NCBI GenBank assembly: GCA_021786215.1
Contig: JAJYNT010000019.1
Coordinates: 1-9,877 of the forward strand
Length of the DNA: 9,877 bases
Reading direction: 5' to 3'
Origin: Chloroflexota bacterium
GTDB lineage: Bacteria > Chloroflexota > UBA6077
Below the pieces are notes generated by a model that was not told where the DNA came from, made no database searches, and worked only from the letters and a program-made list of their open reading frames with translations. Shown piece by piece: positions 1 to 6,247 of the stretch (positions within the stretch are counted from its first letter, which is position 1; each line of letters begins with the position of its first letter). Both the position numbers and the translations under genes were made by a program.

Positions 1-656
1 AAGGACTCCACCGGATCGGCACTGCCGTAGATCAGCCTTCCCGATTGAGTTGGACATTGGGATAGGATCTCGATAAACGCGAAACCCTTGTGATTGATCG
101 CTTCCTTGAAGGCCGTTGTGATCTGCCGCGGATGAGCCGTGGTCCAGCGGGCCACGTAGGTCGCGCCGGCCGCCTTGGCCACCTCACAGGCATCGAAGGG
201 GAACTCGGCGTTCCCTACCGGGGTCGTTTTGGTCGTGGCATGGTGGGGCGTGGTAGGCGCCGTCTGCCCACCCGTCATGCCATAGATGGCGTTGTTCACC
301 ATCACGACAGTGATGTCCACATTGCGCCTGGCAGCGTGGATCAGATGGTTCCCCCCTATACCCATGCAATCACCGTCCCCGGCGAACACCATCACCTTTC
401 GCTCGGGTTTTGTCAGCTTCAGCGCCGTCGCTATCGGTATGGCACGCCCGTGCATTGTGTGAATCACGTCGGCATTCATGTACACGGGGATCCAGGCACA
501 ACAGCCGATCCCGCTGGCATAAGCCATCTCCTCGGCAATGCCCAGGTCGTCGATGGCCCTCATCAGGGCGGAGAGGATAGTCCCGTCGCCGCATCCCTGG
601 CAGAAGAACAGCGGCAGGGCGCTCTTGCGCAGATACTTCTCAGCTATGGGATGCAT
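1..656 (-). CDS. korB: 2-oxoacid:ferredoxin oxidoreductase, beta subunit (partial, C-terminus beyond left edge)
   Basis: Catalytic subunit that binds thiamine pyrophosphate and an Fe-S cluster. With the alpha subunit it oxidatively decarboxylates a 2-oxoacid to the acyl-CoA and passes electrons to ferredoxin in the cytoplasm. I read 218 codons with no frameshift; the family is usually about 280 aa, so roughly the last 60 residues are missing. Visible motifs: CQGCGDG at 19-25 and GIGCCAW at 50-55, with CPT at 201-203, which together supply the conserved cluster cysteines; GDGDCMGIGGNH at 93-104 and NN at 121-122, the TPP/Mg site; MTGGQTAPTTP at 127-137. The start is ATG at 656, preceded by AAGGGGGG with 7-nt spacing (664-671). 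It overlaps the end of korA by 17 bp, so the two are translationally coupled. The substrate (2-oxoglutarate, branched-chain or other oxoacid) cannot be told from sequence alone; the symbol follows the subfamily resemblance. Confidence 0.92.
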   Translation of the reverse strand, partial: MHPIAEKYLRKSALPLFFCQGCGDGTILSALMRAIDDLGIAEEMAYASGIGCCAWIPVYMNADVIHTMHGRAIPIATALKLTKPERKVMVFAGDGDCMGIGGNHLIHAARRNVDITVVMVNNAIYGMTGGQTAPTTPHHATTKTTPVGNAEFPFDACEVAKAAGATYVARWTTAHPRQITTAFKEAINHKGFAFIEILSQCPTQSGRLIYGSADPVES

Positions 657-1791
657 CGACGTACCCCCCTTCTATCGCCGCCAGGATTTCCGCGGGCGTG
701 TGGAGCACCCCGCCCAGCTTCGGCAGCGCCACCACATCCGCCTTCCCGTGGGCCGCCCGCTCCACCTCGCGCACTATCTTCCCCACATTCATCTCGGGCA
801 CCAGGATCCGCTTGGCGCTGGCGGCGATCTCGGCGATCACCCTGTCCGGGAAAGGCCACACCACCCGAAGCTTCAGCAGACCGGCCTTGATCCCGGCAGC
901 ACGGGCCTGCCTCACTGCCTGCATGGACGGCCGCACCGGGCTCCCGTAGGTCACCACCACAACCTCGGCGTCCTCCAGGAGCCGGCTCTCCACATCCAAC
1001 AGATCCCCGTCGTGCTTCAGGATCTTGTCGCAGATCCGCCGGGTCATCCGGGCGCTCACCTCCGGCACCGTCCCGGCTCTGTTTCCTGAGTCGTCGTGGA
1101 GCTGTCCCTCCACCAGCAGTCGGTAGCCTTGATTGAAAGCCGGCATACCATCCAGCAGCAGGCCACCGGGACCAGGCTTGAAGGGCAGATACTGGTCGGG
1201 AGGGGTGGATGGCTTCTGGCGCTCCCGCACATCCAGGTCGTCCGGTATCCTCACCTTCTCCCGCGTGTGCCCCACAACCTCGTCGCTCATCACGAAGACG
1301 GGCACTCGATACTTCTCTGCCATGTTGAACGCCTTGATCGTGAGATCAAAGGCTTCCTGGGCCGAGGACGGGGCATAGGCGATGATCTCATAGTCGCCGT
1401 GGGCGCCATACTTCGCCTGATAGATATCCTGTTGTGCGGGCGCCGTGGGCATCCCCGTCGACGGGCCGCCCCTTTGCACGTCGATGATCACACAGGGTGT
1501 TTCGGTAGAGACCGCGTAGCTGAAGCCCTCCTGCATCAGACTGAAACCCGGCCCGGAGGTCCCGGTGCAAGCCTTGACGCCTCCCCACGCCGCACCAATG
1601 ACAGCGCAAACGGAGGCGATCTCATCCTCCATCTGCATGAAGATCCCGCCGTGGCGGGGAAGCATCTCCGCCATCAACTCCGCGACTTCTGATGCCGGGG
1701 TAATGGGGTATCCAGCAAAGAAGCGGCATCCGGCGGCGATGGCGCCACGAACGCTGGCTTCGTTCCCCTGGATCACCAGCAGCTGTTCCAT
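640..1791 (-). CDS. korA: 2-oxoacid:ferredoxin oxidoreductase, alpha subunit
   Basis: 383-aa alpha subunit, a normal length for the KorA/VorB type that lacks a fused gamma domain. The N-terminal pyrimidine-binding module (about 1-180) shows GYPITPASE (27-35), the acidic MEDEIAS (54-60) that contributes to TPP activation, TSGPG (78-82) and QRGGPSTGMPT (106-116). A transketolase-C-like domain covers about 275-370. It works with the overlapping beta subunit in ferredoxin-linked oxoacid oxidation, an anaerobic or low-potential pathway. The start ATG at 1791 has AAAGGAG at 1804-1810, spaced 12 nt, which is a little long; no other in-frame start is available. Unlike many kor operons there is no small ferredoxin (KorD) gene upstream; iclR sits there instead. 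A gamma subunit may follow korB outside the window. It is transcribed from the promoter at 1884-1912 and is probably controlled through the palindrome at 1861-1877. Confidence 0.93.
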   Translation of the reverse strand: MEQLLVIQGNEASVRGAIAAGCRFFAGYPITPASEVAELMAEMLPRHGGIFMQMEDEIASVCAVIGAAWGGVKACTGTSGPGFSLMQEGFSYAVSTETPCVIIDVQRGGPSTGMPTAPAQQDIYQAKYGAHGDYEIIAYAPSSAQEAFDLTIKAFNMAEKYRVPVFVMSDEVVGHTREKVRIPDDLDVRERQKPSTPPDQYLPFKPGPGGLLLDGMPAFNQGYRLLVEGQLHDDSGNRAGTVPEVSARMTRRICDKILKHDGDLLDVESRLLEDAEVVVVTYGSPVRPSMQAVRQARAAGIKAGLLKLRVVWPFPDRVIAEIAASAKRILVPEMNVGKIVREVERAAHGKADVVALPKLGGVLHTPAEILAAIEGGYVDASHS

Positions 1792-1803
1792 GTGGGGGTC
1801 ACT

Positions 1804-1810
1804 CTCCTTT
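1804..1810 (-). promoter_or_regulatory. Ribosome binding site of korA
   Basis: AAAGGAG on the minus strand, 12 nt before the ATG at 1791. The long spacing makes initiation potentially weaker than at the neighbouring genes. One base upstream lies the hairpin at 1812-1829, which could influence access to this site. Confidence 0.6.
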
Positions 1811-1811
1811 C

Positions 1812-1829
1812 CTGCCGAAGGCTCGGCAG
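1812..1829 (-). other. Hairpin in the korA 5' leader, next to the Shine-Dalgarno
   Basis: CTGCCGA (1812-1818), loop 1819-1822, TCGGCAG (1823-1829): a perfect 7-bp GC-rich stem with a four-base loop. It lies in the predicted ~86-nt leader and stops one base before the Shine-Dalgarno. No U-run follows, so it does not look like a terminator. It may stabilise the mRNA or tune translation; this is inference. Confidence 0.45.
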
Positions 1830-1860
1830 CACCAAGACAGAAAACAGGTGAGAAATCGCT

Positions 1861-1877
1861 GTTCTACTGAATGGAAC
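1861..1877. promoter_or_regulatory. Predicted IclR-type operator of korAB
   Basis: GTTCTACTGAATGGAAC is an imperfect palindrome (6 of 8 base pairs symmetric, GTTC...GAAC arms). It lies immediately downstream of the -10 box, over the expected transcription start of korAB, where a bound repressor would block RNA polymerase. A near copy (13 of 17 identical) lies at 2720-2736 in the start of the regulator gene. IclR-family proteins are known to bind short palindromes of this size, often with GGAA/TTCC-like arms. That this regulator binds here is inferred from motif duplication and placement. Confidence 0.6.
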
Positions 1878-1883
1878 GCGGCC

Positions 1884-1912
1884 ATTCTAGTGGACGCCGG
1901 CGCCTGAGTCAA
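1884..1912 (-). promoter_or_regulatory. Sigma-70-type promoter of korAB
   Basis: The -35 box TTGACT (1907-1912) and -10 box TAGAAT (1884-1889) are separated by exactly 17 bp; each matches consensus at 5 of 6 positions. The predicted start is near 1877, giving a leader of about 86 nt. The -35 begins only 7 bp beyond the iclR stop codon, leaving no room for a terminator, so read-through from iclR is possible. Confidence 0.72.
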
Positions 1913-1918
1913 CCCGGG

Positions 1919-2746
1919 CTAGGAGCGTAGCCTGTACAGGCCGTGCCCCATCTCCTCGGAGATCTCCAACGCGGCTCGCCTCACCAACTCCGCATACTGC
2001 AGGGCCCTCTCCTCGTTGAACCGGGCGGTCGGACCCGAGACGGTGAGTGCCGCTGCCACCTCCCCTCCCGAATCGAAGATGGGAGCGGAGGCGGAGAACA
2101 CCATGGATACCCTCTCCTCGTGGCTCGTGGCGAAGCCCTGTTGTCGAATCATAGCAACCTGCCATTCGAGGCTCTCCCTGTCGGCCGCGGACAGGGGGTT
2201 CATGGAGTCATCAACGAAGCGAGACAGCAGGGCGGCGCGAACGGAGTTCGGAAGGTGCGCGAGCAGCACCTTCCCCGATGAGCCCAGGTGCAGCGGCACC
2301 TGCTCCCCTATCCTTATGACCCTGCGGACCTCAAGGGGACTCTCCACCCTGTCGATGCAGACACAGCGATCGCCGGCCGGAACGTAGAGGCTGACCGTCT
2401 CCTTCGTTATGGTGCAGATCGATTCCATGTGAGGTCTCGCCTTTTCCTGGAGATCGACCCTGCTGAGGTAGGCACCGGCGGGTTTGAGGATCTTCGGACC
2501 GACGGCGTAGCGCCGAGTGCGCGGGTTCTTCACCACGAGGCCCCGAGCTTCCAGCGAGATCAGGGATCGAAATACCGTGCTCTTGTGAATGCCCAGCTCT
2601 CGGCTGATCTCGCTGATGCCCAACTCGGGCCGCTGCGTGGAGAAGCACTCCAGTATCGCCAACGTCCTGTCGACGGCGTCGATAACGTCGGAATCGGAGC
2701 CGGTCTGTCTTGATGTTCCGTTCTGTTCATTGGAACGCTGCGTCAT
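1919..2746 (-). CDS. IclR-family transcriptional regulator
   Basis: 275-aa cytoplasmic DNA-binding protein of normal family length. An N-terminal winged helix-turn-helix spans about 22-83 (DAVDRTLAILECFS, then the recognition-helix region LGIHKSTVFRSLISLEARGL), and the ligand-binding IclR domain spans about 97-270, with PLHLGSSGKVLLA at 151-163 and the FSASAPIFDSGGEVAAAL region at 217-234. I chose ATG 2746. The frame stays open to a GTG at 2833, but neither start has a Shine-Dalgarno, and the predicted promoter (2756-2784) lies between them, which would make 2746 the start of a nearly leaderless message. The gene precedes korAB in the same direction and is probably their local regulator; the 17-bp palindromes at 1861-1877 and 2720-2736 are candidate sites. 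The effector is unknown; an oxoacid or its precursor would be logical. Confidence 0.9.
   Translation of the reverse strand: MTQRSNEQNGTSRQTGSDSDVIDAVDRTLAILECFSTQRPELGISEISRELGIHKSTVFRSLISLEARGLVVKNPRTRRYAVGPKILKPAGAYLSRVDLQEKARPHMESICTITKETVSLYVPAGDRCVCIDRVESPLEVRRVIRIGEQVPLHLGSSGKVLLAHLPNSVRAALLSRFVDDSMNPLSAADRESLEWQVAMIRQQGFATSHEERVSMVFSASAPIFDSGGEVAAALTVSGPTARFNEERALQYAELVRRAALEISEEMGHGLYRLRS
2720..2736. promoter_or_regulatory. Predicted IclR autoregulatory operator inside the start of iclR
   Basis: GTTCTGTTCATTGGAAC shares 13 of 17 bases, including both outer arms, with the korAB site at 1861-1877. It lies over codons 4-9 of iclR, about 10-30 nt beyond the predicted transcription start. 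It is part of a slightly wider inverted repeat, GTTCC-N12-GGAAC (2715-2736). A further half-site TGGAAC lies in the promoter spacer at 2767-2772 (minus strand). This suggests negative autoregulation by a roadblock downstream of the promoter. Confidence 0.5.
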
Positions 2747-2755
2747 GGTGGTACC

Positions 2756-2784
2756 ATTATGGCCACGTTCCAGAGCAGAATCAA
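2756..2784 (-). promoter_or_regulatory. Predicted promoter of iclR
   Basis: The -35 box TTGATT (2779-2784) and -10 box CATAAT (2756-2761) are separated by 17 bp. The -10 matches consensus at 5 of 6 positions and the -35 at 4 of 6. Transcription would begin near 2749, only a few bases before the ATG at 2746. Confidence 0.55.
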
Positions 2785-2862
2785 GGAGGCAGTCCGAGGC
2801 AAACTTGGAGCCAGAACGGACTGAGGATTCCACGATTGGATCAAGTCGGAGCGCATCGCTCT

Positions 2863-2899
2863 AGCAGCAGGGGCGACCACAAGGATCGTCCCTGCTGCT
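2863..2899. terminator. Terminator-like hairpin between the RND gene and iclR
   Basis: AGCAGCAGGG (2863-2872) pairs perfectly with CCCTGCTGCT (2890-2899). Three more pairs (CGA/TCG) follow after one imperfect position, around a 9-nt loop. It starts 11 bp after the stop codon of the RND gene and lies upstream of the iclR promoter, the right place to end efflux-operon transcription. Neither strand has a convincing U-tract after it, so it may be Rho-assisted or only an mRNA 3'-end stabiliser. Confidence 0.5.
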
Positions 2900-2909
2900 G
2901 TCGATTCTG

Positions 2910-5900
2910 TTATGGCTTCTTGGCTCCATGCGGATGGTCTGAGTCGTCGTCCGCATGAGAAACTACCGACGATTCGCCGGCGCCAACCCCGTTCGGCGCG
3001 ACCGGCTCGACTTGAACGACTTCTCCGCCCATGGCGCCGGCCGTCGCCATCCCCCATGATCGCTGAGGCATTAGGCCGAACCGCGCGAGCACTCCGCTCA
3101 GGTCATCCAGGTAGCTGTACACCACCGGCACGAACACCAGGGTCAACAGCGTCGACGTCAGTAGACCGCCCACCAACACCGTCGCCATCGGAGACCGATC
3201 CTCGGAGCCGGCCCCTATCTTGACCGCGAGTGGCAGCATCGCGAAGGTCATGGTGGAGGTGGTCATCAGAATGGGTCGCAGCCTGGTCCGGCCGGCTTCC
3301 CGCAGTGCCTCAAGCCGTTCATAACCACGATTACGAAGGGTGTTGGTGTAGTCCACCAACAGAATGGCATTCTTGGCCACCAGGCCGATCAGCATGATCA
3401 GCCCCATGAACGAGTACATATTCAGGGTGTTCCCCGTCAGCGTCAGTGCCCCCAGGGCTCCAACCGTGGCGAGGGGCAGGCTCAGGATAACCGCGAGCGG
3501 ATAGAGCAGCGACTCGTAGAGGGACGCCGTCAGCATGAAGATGAACACCGCGGAGAGAGCGAAAGCGCTCACCAGAGGACCGAACGCCTGGCTCTGCTGC
3601 TGAACGGCCCCACCGAAGGTGTAGAAGTAGCCGGCGGGGATCCCCATCTGACTCATCGCCTTCTGAATCTCCGCCGTTGCCTGGCTCAGCGGTAACCCGG
3701 AGACGTTGGCGCTCACCGTCACCTCGAGCAGACGGTTCTGGTCCTGCAACTGAGCGGGTTCGGTAGCCGAGACCACCTGGGCCACCTGACCCACATCGAT
3801 TATGGAGCCCGAGGGTGTTGTCAGGGGCAGACTCGCTATCTGCGTCCTGTTCATGGAGTCCCCACCAGCCACCTGCACCACGATAGGAGTCTGCACGGTG
3901 CTGCCGTTTGGACGAAGATTGCTCGCGGTGACACCGGCGACGGCGGCCCGGACCGTGTTGCCTATCTGATCGGCGGTAACCCCGTATTCCGCGGCTTTCG
4001 CTCGGTCCACCTGTATACCCAGCTCGGGTACGGTGGTGGAGGCTTCGTTTCTGACATCCACGACTCCCGGCAGCTTCTGGATTACCGCTGTGGCGTTGGC
4101 GGCCAACTGATTCAATGTATTGATATCCTGGCCCTGGAACGCGATCTGGACGAAGTTCGCGCCCCCACCACCCATGAACATGGCGCTCTGGAGGCGAGTG
4201 ACGATGGATGCCTGTGGGTACTGGCGAGCCATAGCTCGGACCTTGGCCACGTAGTCGGTGATGGGCGGCCGCTGGCCCACGGGCACCAGATCCACCGATA
4301 TCTGTCCACTGTTGGTATTGCCCGCTCCGAAAAAGCCGCCCCGGGCTCCGGCGGTGGTGTAGGTCTGGAGGACGCCCGGCATCGCGCGGACCTGGCTGTC
4401 CAAAGCGAAAACGATCTTCTCAGTCTGATCCAGCGGTGTGCCGTTAGGGAGTTGAATGTTGACGCTGAACTGTGAGTTGTCCTCTTGCGGACTGAACTCC
4501 GTCCCCAGCCAGCCGAGCGGGATAAAGGCCACGCTCAGGGCCAACGCGGCAACACCGATCAGGATAACCAGGGGACGACGCCGCAGTGCCAACCCGATCA
4601 GTCGACCGTATCCGTTTCTCAGCCGCTCATAGTTCCGCTCCCAGCCGGCCGAAAAGCGCTGCCATCGATTTCCACCCACCATGCTGGCCAGGCTTTCTTC
4701 GGTATCCGCATCTTTCAGCCAACGGGAGGCCAGCAACGGGGTCACCGTGAAGGACACGAACAGCGAGAATAGGGTCGCCGCGACGATCGTCAGCCCGAAC
4801 TCGATGAAGACCTGGCCCACCACGCCGCCAGTGAAGGCGATAGGGGCATACACAACCACGTCGGTGAGAGTGATAGCCACCGCGGCCAGACCGATCTCCA
4901 TTCTGCCATCGATGGCCGCCTGCAGAGCCTGCTTCCCCATGGACAGATGTCGGTTGATGTTCTCCAAAACGACGATCGAGTCGTCCACCAGGATACCGGT
5001 CAGGAGCGACAGCGCCAGCAGCGAAATCAGATCCAGGCTGAAGCCCATGAAGTACATGACCGTGAAGCTGGAGATCAGAGAGATCGGGATCGCCAGCACC
5101 ACGATGATCGTGTTGCGGACCTTGTGAAGGAAGAGAAGAAGAACGAGGGCGGGTAGAAGAACGGCCAAGATCAGGTCGTCTTCCACTGCCTGAATAGACT
5201 CTCTCGTGAATACTGTCTGGTCGTTTACGACGCTCACCTTCATCCCGGACGGGAGTGAGCTCTCCAACGACGCCAGCTTCTGCTTAACGGCCTCGTCCAC
5301 GGCCACGATGTTCGCCCCGCTCTGCGCCGTGATGGAGAGTCCCACCGCATCCACACCGTTCAGATGGGTGACCTGGTCGATGGGCGCGAATCCCTCCTGG
5401 ACGTCGGCCACCTGCTGCAAAGTCAGCGGCAGGCCCCCGGGTCGACTGGCGATAACCAGGTTTCTCAGATCCTCGGCATTCTGGTAGTAGGCATCGGTGC
5501 GGACGGCCAGGGTCTTTCCGGCCTCGGTTGTGCTTCCACCGGGAATACTGTCATTTTGAGTAGCGATGGTCTGGCTCAGTTGAGTCAGGGAGACGCCGTA
5601 CGCCTGCAGCTTGGCCGGATCGATGGTTACGTTGACCTGGGGCACCAGTCCTCCCTGAACCTGAACCGCCGCGACCCCGGGTACCTGCTGCAGGGCCGGC
5701 TGAAGCAGGTTGGTGGCGATGGTGTACAGGTCGCTCGGGGACGCGCCGGAAAGGCCCAGGTTCATAATCGGCGAGGAGTTGGGGTTCGCCTTGAAGATCG
5801 TCGGGGACTGGATGCCCGACGGAAGCTGTCGCATGATCCTGCTCACGGCCTGGGACACATCGTTTGCCGCCGTGTTCACATCTGTACCGACGGCAAACTG

Positions 5901-6179
5901 GACCGTCACCCGCGATATCCCCTCCGCGGAGGTGCCATTCATCTGCTGGATACCGTTGACCCCTGATATGGCATTCTCTATCGGAATTGTGACCTGGTTC
6001 TCCATATCAAGTGGGGTGGTGCCTGGGTAGCTGACGCTCACCGCCACGAACGGAATTGTCAGGTTCGGCAGTTCCTGAACCGGCAGGCGCGTGTAAGAGA
6101 TTATCCCCATCAGCACCAGAGCGAGGACGACCATCAACATGGTGACCGGTCGCCGGATCGCCAATCGTGTTGGGTTCAC
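2910..6179 (-). CDS. RND efflux transporter, AcrB/HAE1-type permease
   Basis: 1089-aa inner-membrane proton antiporter that exports drugs or other hydrophobic compounds with the adaptor encoded just upstream. Two halves each carry a large extracytoplasmic porter/docking loop after the first membrane segment, 12 segments in all. TM1 is about 9-29 and the second block of segments is about 335-490. The proton-relay residues are present: the Asp pair in GILVDDSIVVLEN (D399, D400, TM4) and Lys in GLVAKNAILLVDY (K936, TM10). GTEFSPQEDNSQF after TM7 is typical of the HAE1 group. I chose GTG 6179 over TTG 6194 because GGAGGGG (6186-6192) is 6 nt upstream of it and lies inside the longer frame. It follows the adaptor gene by 68 bp. 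The hydrophilic C-terminal tail (about 1030-1089) is longer than the few residues common in AcrB. No outer-membrane channel gene is present. The substrate is unknown. Confidence 0.94.
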   Translation of the reverse strand: MNPTRLAIRRPVTMLMVVLALVLMGIISYTRLPVQELPNLTIPFVAVSVSYPGTTPLDMENQVTIPIENAISGVNGIQQMNGTSAEGISRVTVQFAVGTDVNTAANDVSQAVSRIMRQLPSGIQSPTIFKANPNSSPIMNLGLSGASPSDLYTIATNLLQPALQQVPGVAAVQVQGGLVPQVNVTIDPAKLQAYGVSLTQLSQTIATQNDSIPGGSTTEAGKTLAVRTDAYYQNAEDLRNLVIASRPGGLPLTLQQVADVQEGFAPIDQVTHLNGVDAVGLSITAQSGANIVAVDEAVKQKLASLESSLPSGMKVSVVNDQTVFTRESIQAVEDDLILAVLLPALVLLLFLHKVRNTIIVVLAIPISLISSFTVMYFMGFSLDLISLLALSLLTGILVDDSIVVLENINRHLSMGKQALQAAIDGRMEIGLAAVAITLTDVVVYAPIAFTGGVVGQVFIEFGLTIVAATLFSLFVSFTVTPLLASRWLKDADTEESLASMVGGNRWQRFSAGWERNYERLRNGYGRLIGLALRRRPLVILIGVAALALSVAFIPLGWLGTEFSPQEDNSQFSVNIQLPNGTPLDQTEKIVFALDSQVRAMPGVLQTYTTAGARGGFFGAGNTNSGQISVDLVPVGQRPPITDYVAKVRAMARQYPQASIVTRLQSAMFMGGGGANFVQIAFQGQDINTLNQLAANATAVIQKLPGVVDVRNEASTTVPELGIQVDRAKAAEYGVTADQIGNTVRAAVAGVTASNLRPNGSTVQTPIVVQVAGGDSMNRTQIASLPLTTPSGSIIDVGQVAQVVSATEPAQLQDQNRLLEVTVSANVSGLPLSQATAEIQKAMSQMGIPAGYFYTFGGAVQQQSQAFGPLVSAFALSAVFIFMLTASLYESLLYPLAVILSLPLATVGALGALTLTGNTLNMYSFMGLIMLIGLVAKNAILLVDYTNTLRNRGYERLEALREAGRTRLRPILMTTSTMTFAMLPLAVKIGAGSEDRSPMATVLVGGLLTSTLLTLVFVPVVYSYLDDLSGVLARFGLMPQRSWGMATAGAMGGEVVQVEPVAPNGVGAGESSVVSHADDDSDHPHGAKKP

Positions 6180-6185
6180 TGAAGA

Positions 6186-6192
6186 CCCCTCC
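6186..6192 (-). promoter_or_regulatory. Ribosome binding site deciding the RND start
   Basis: GGAGGGG, 6 nt before GTG 6179. It lies downstream of the TTG at 6194, so that earlier start is unlikely. The 68-bp gap to the adaptor gene shows no convincing promoter or terminator, which supports co-transcription. Confidence 0.8.
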
Positions 6193-6247
6193 AATACTCT
6201 ATGCAGCGACGATATAGGTTGCTAGAGACCACATATATGCTCGCCTG

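Noticed and set aside
90..1692. Long plus-strand open frames at 90-890, 538-1089 and 1096-1692
   Set aside because: They lie antisense to korA/korB, have composition typical of reversed GC-rich codons (runs of R, H, P, G), and no family motifs or Shine-Dalgarno sites.
2747..2833. Longer iclR start at GTG 2833 (304 aa)
   Set aside because: No Shine-Dalgarno before it, and the predicted promoter for the gene lies downstream of it; the added residues lie outside the known IclR fold.
6180..6194. TTG 6194 as RND start
   Set aside because: The Shine-Dalgarno GGAGGGG lies inside this extension and points to GTG 6179.
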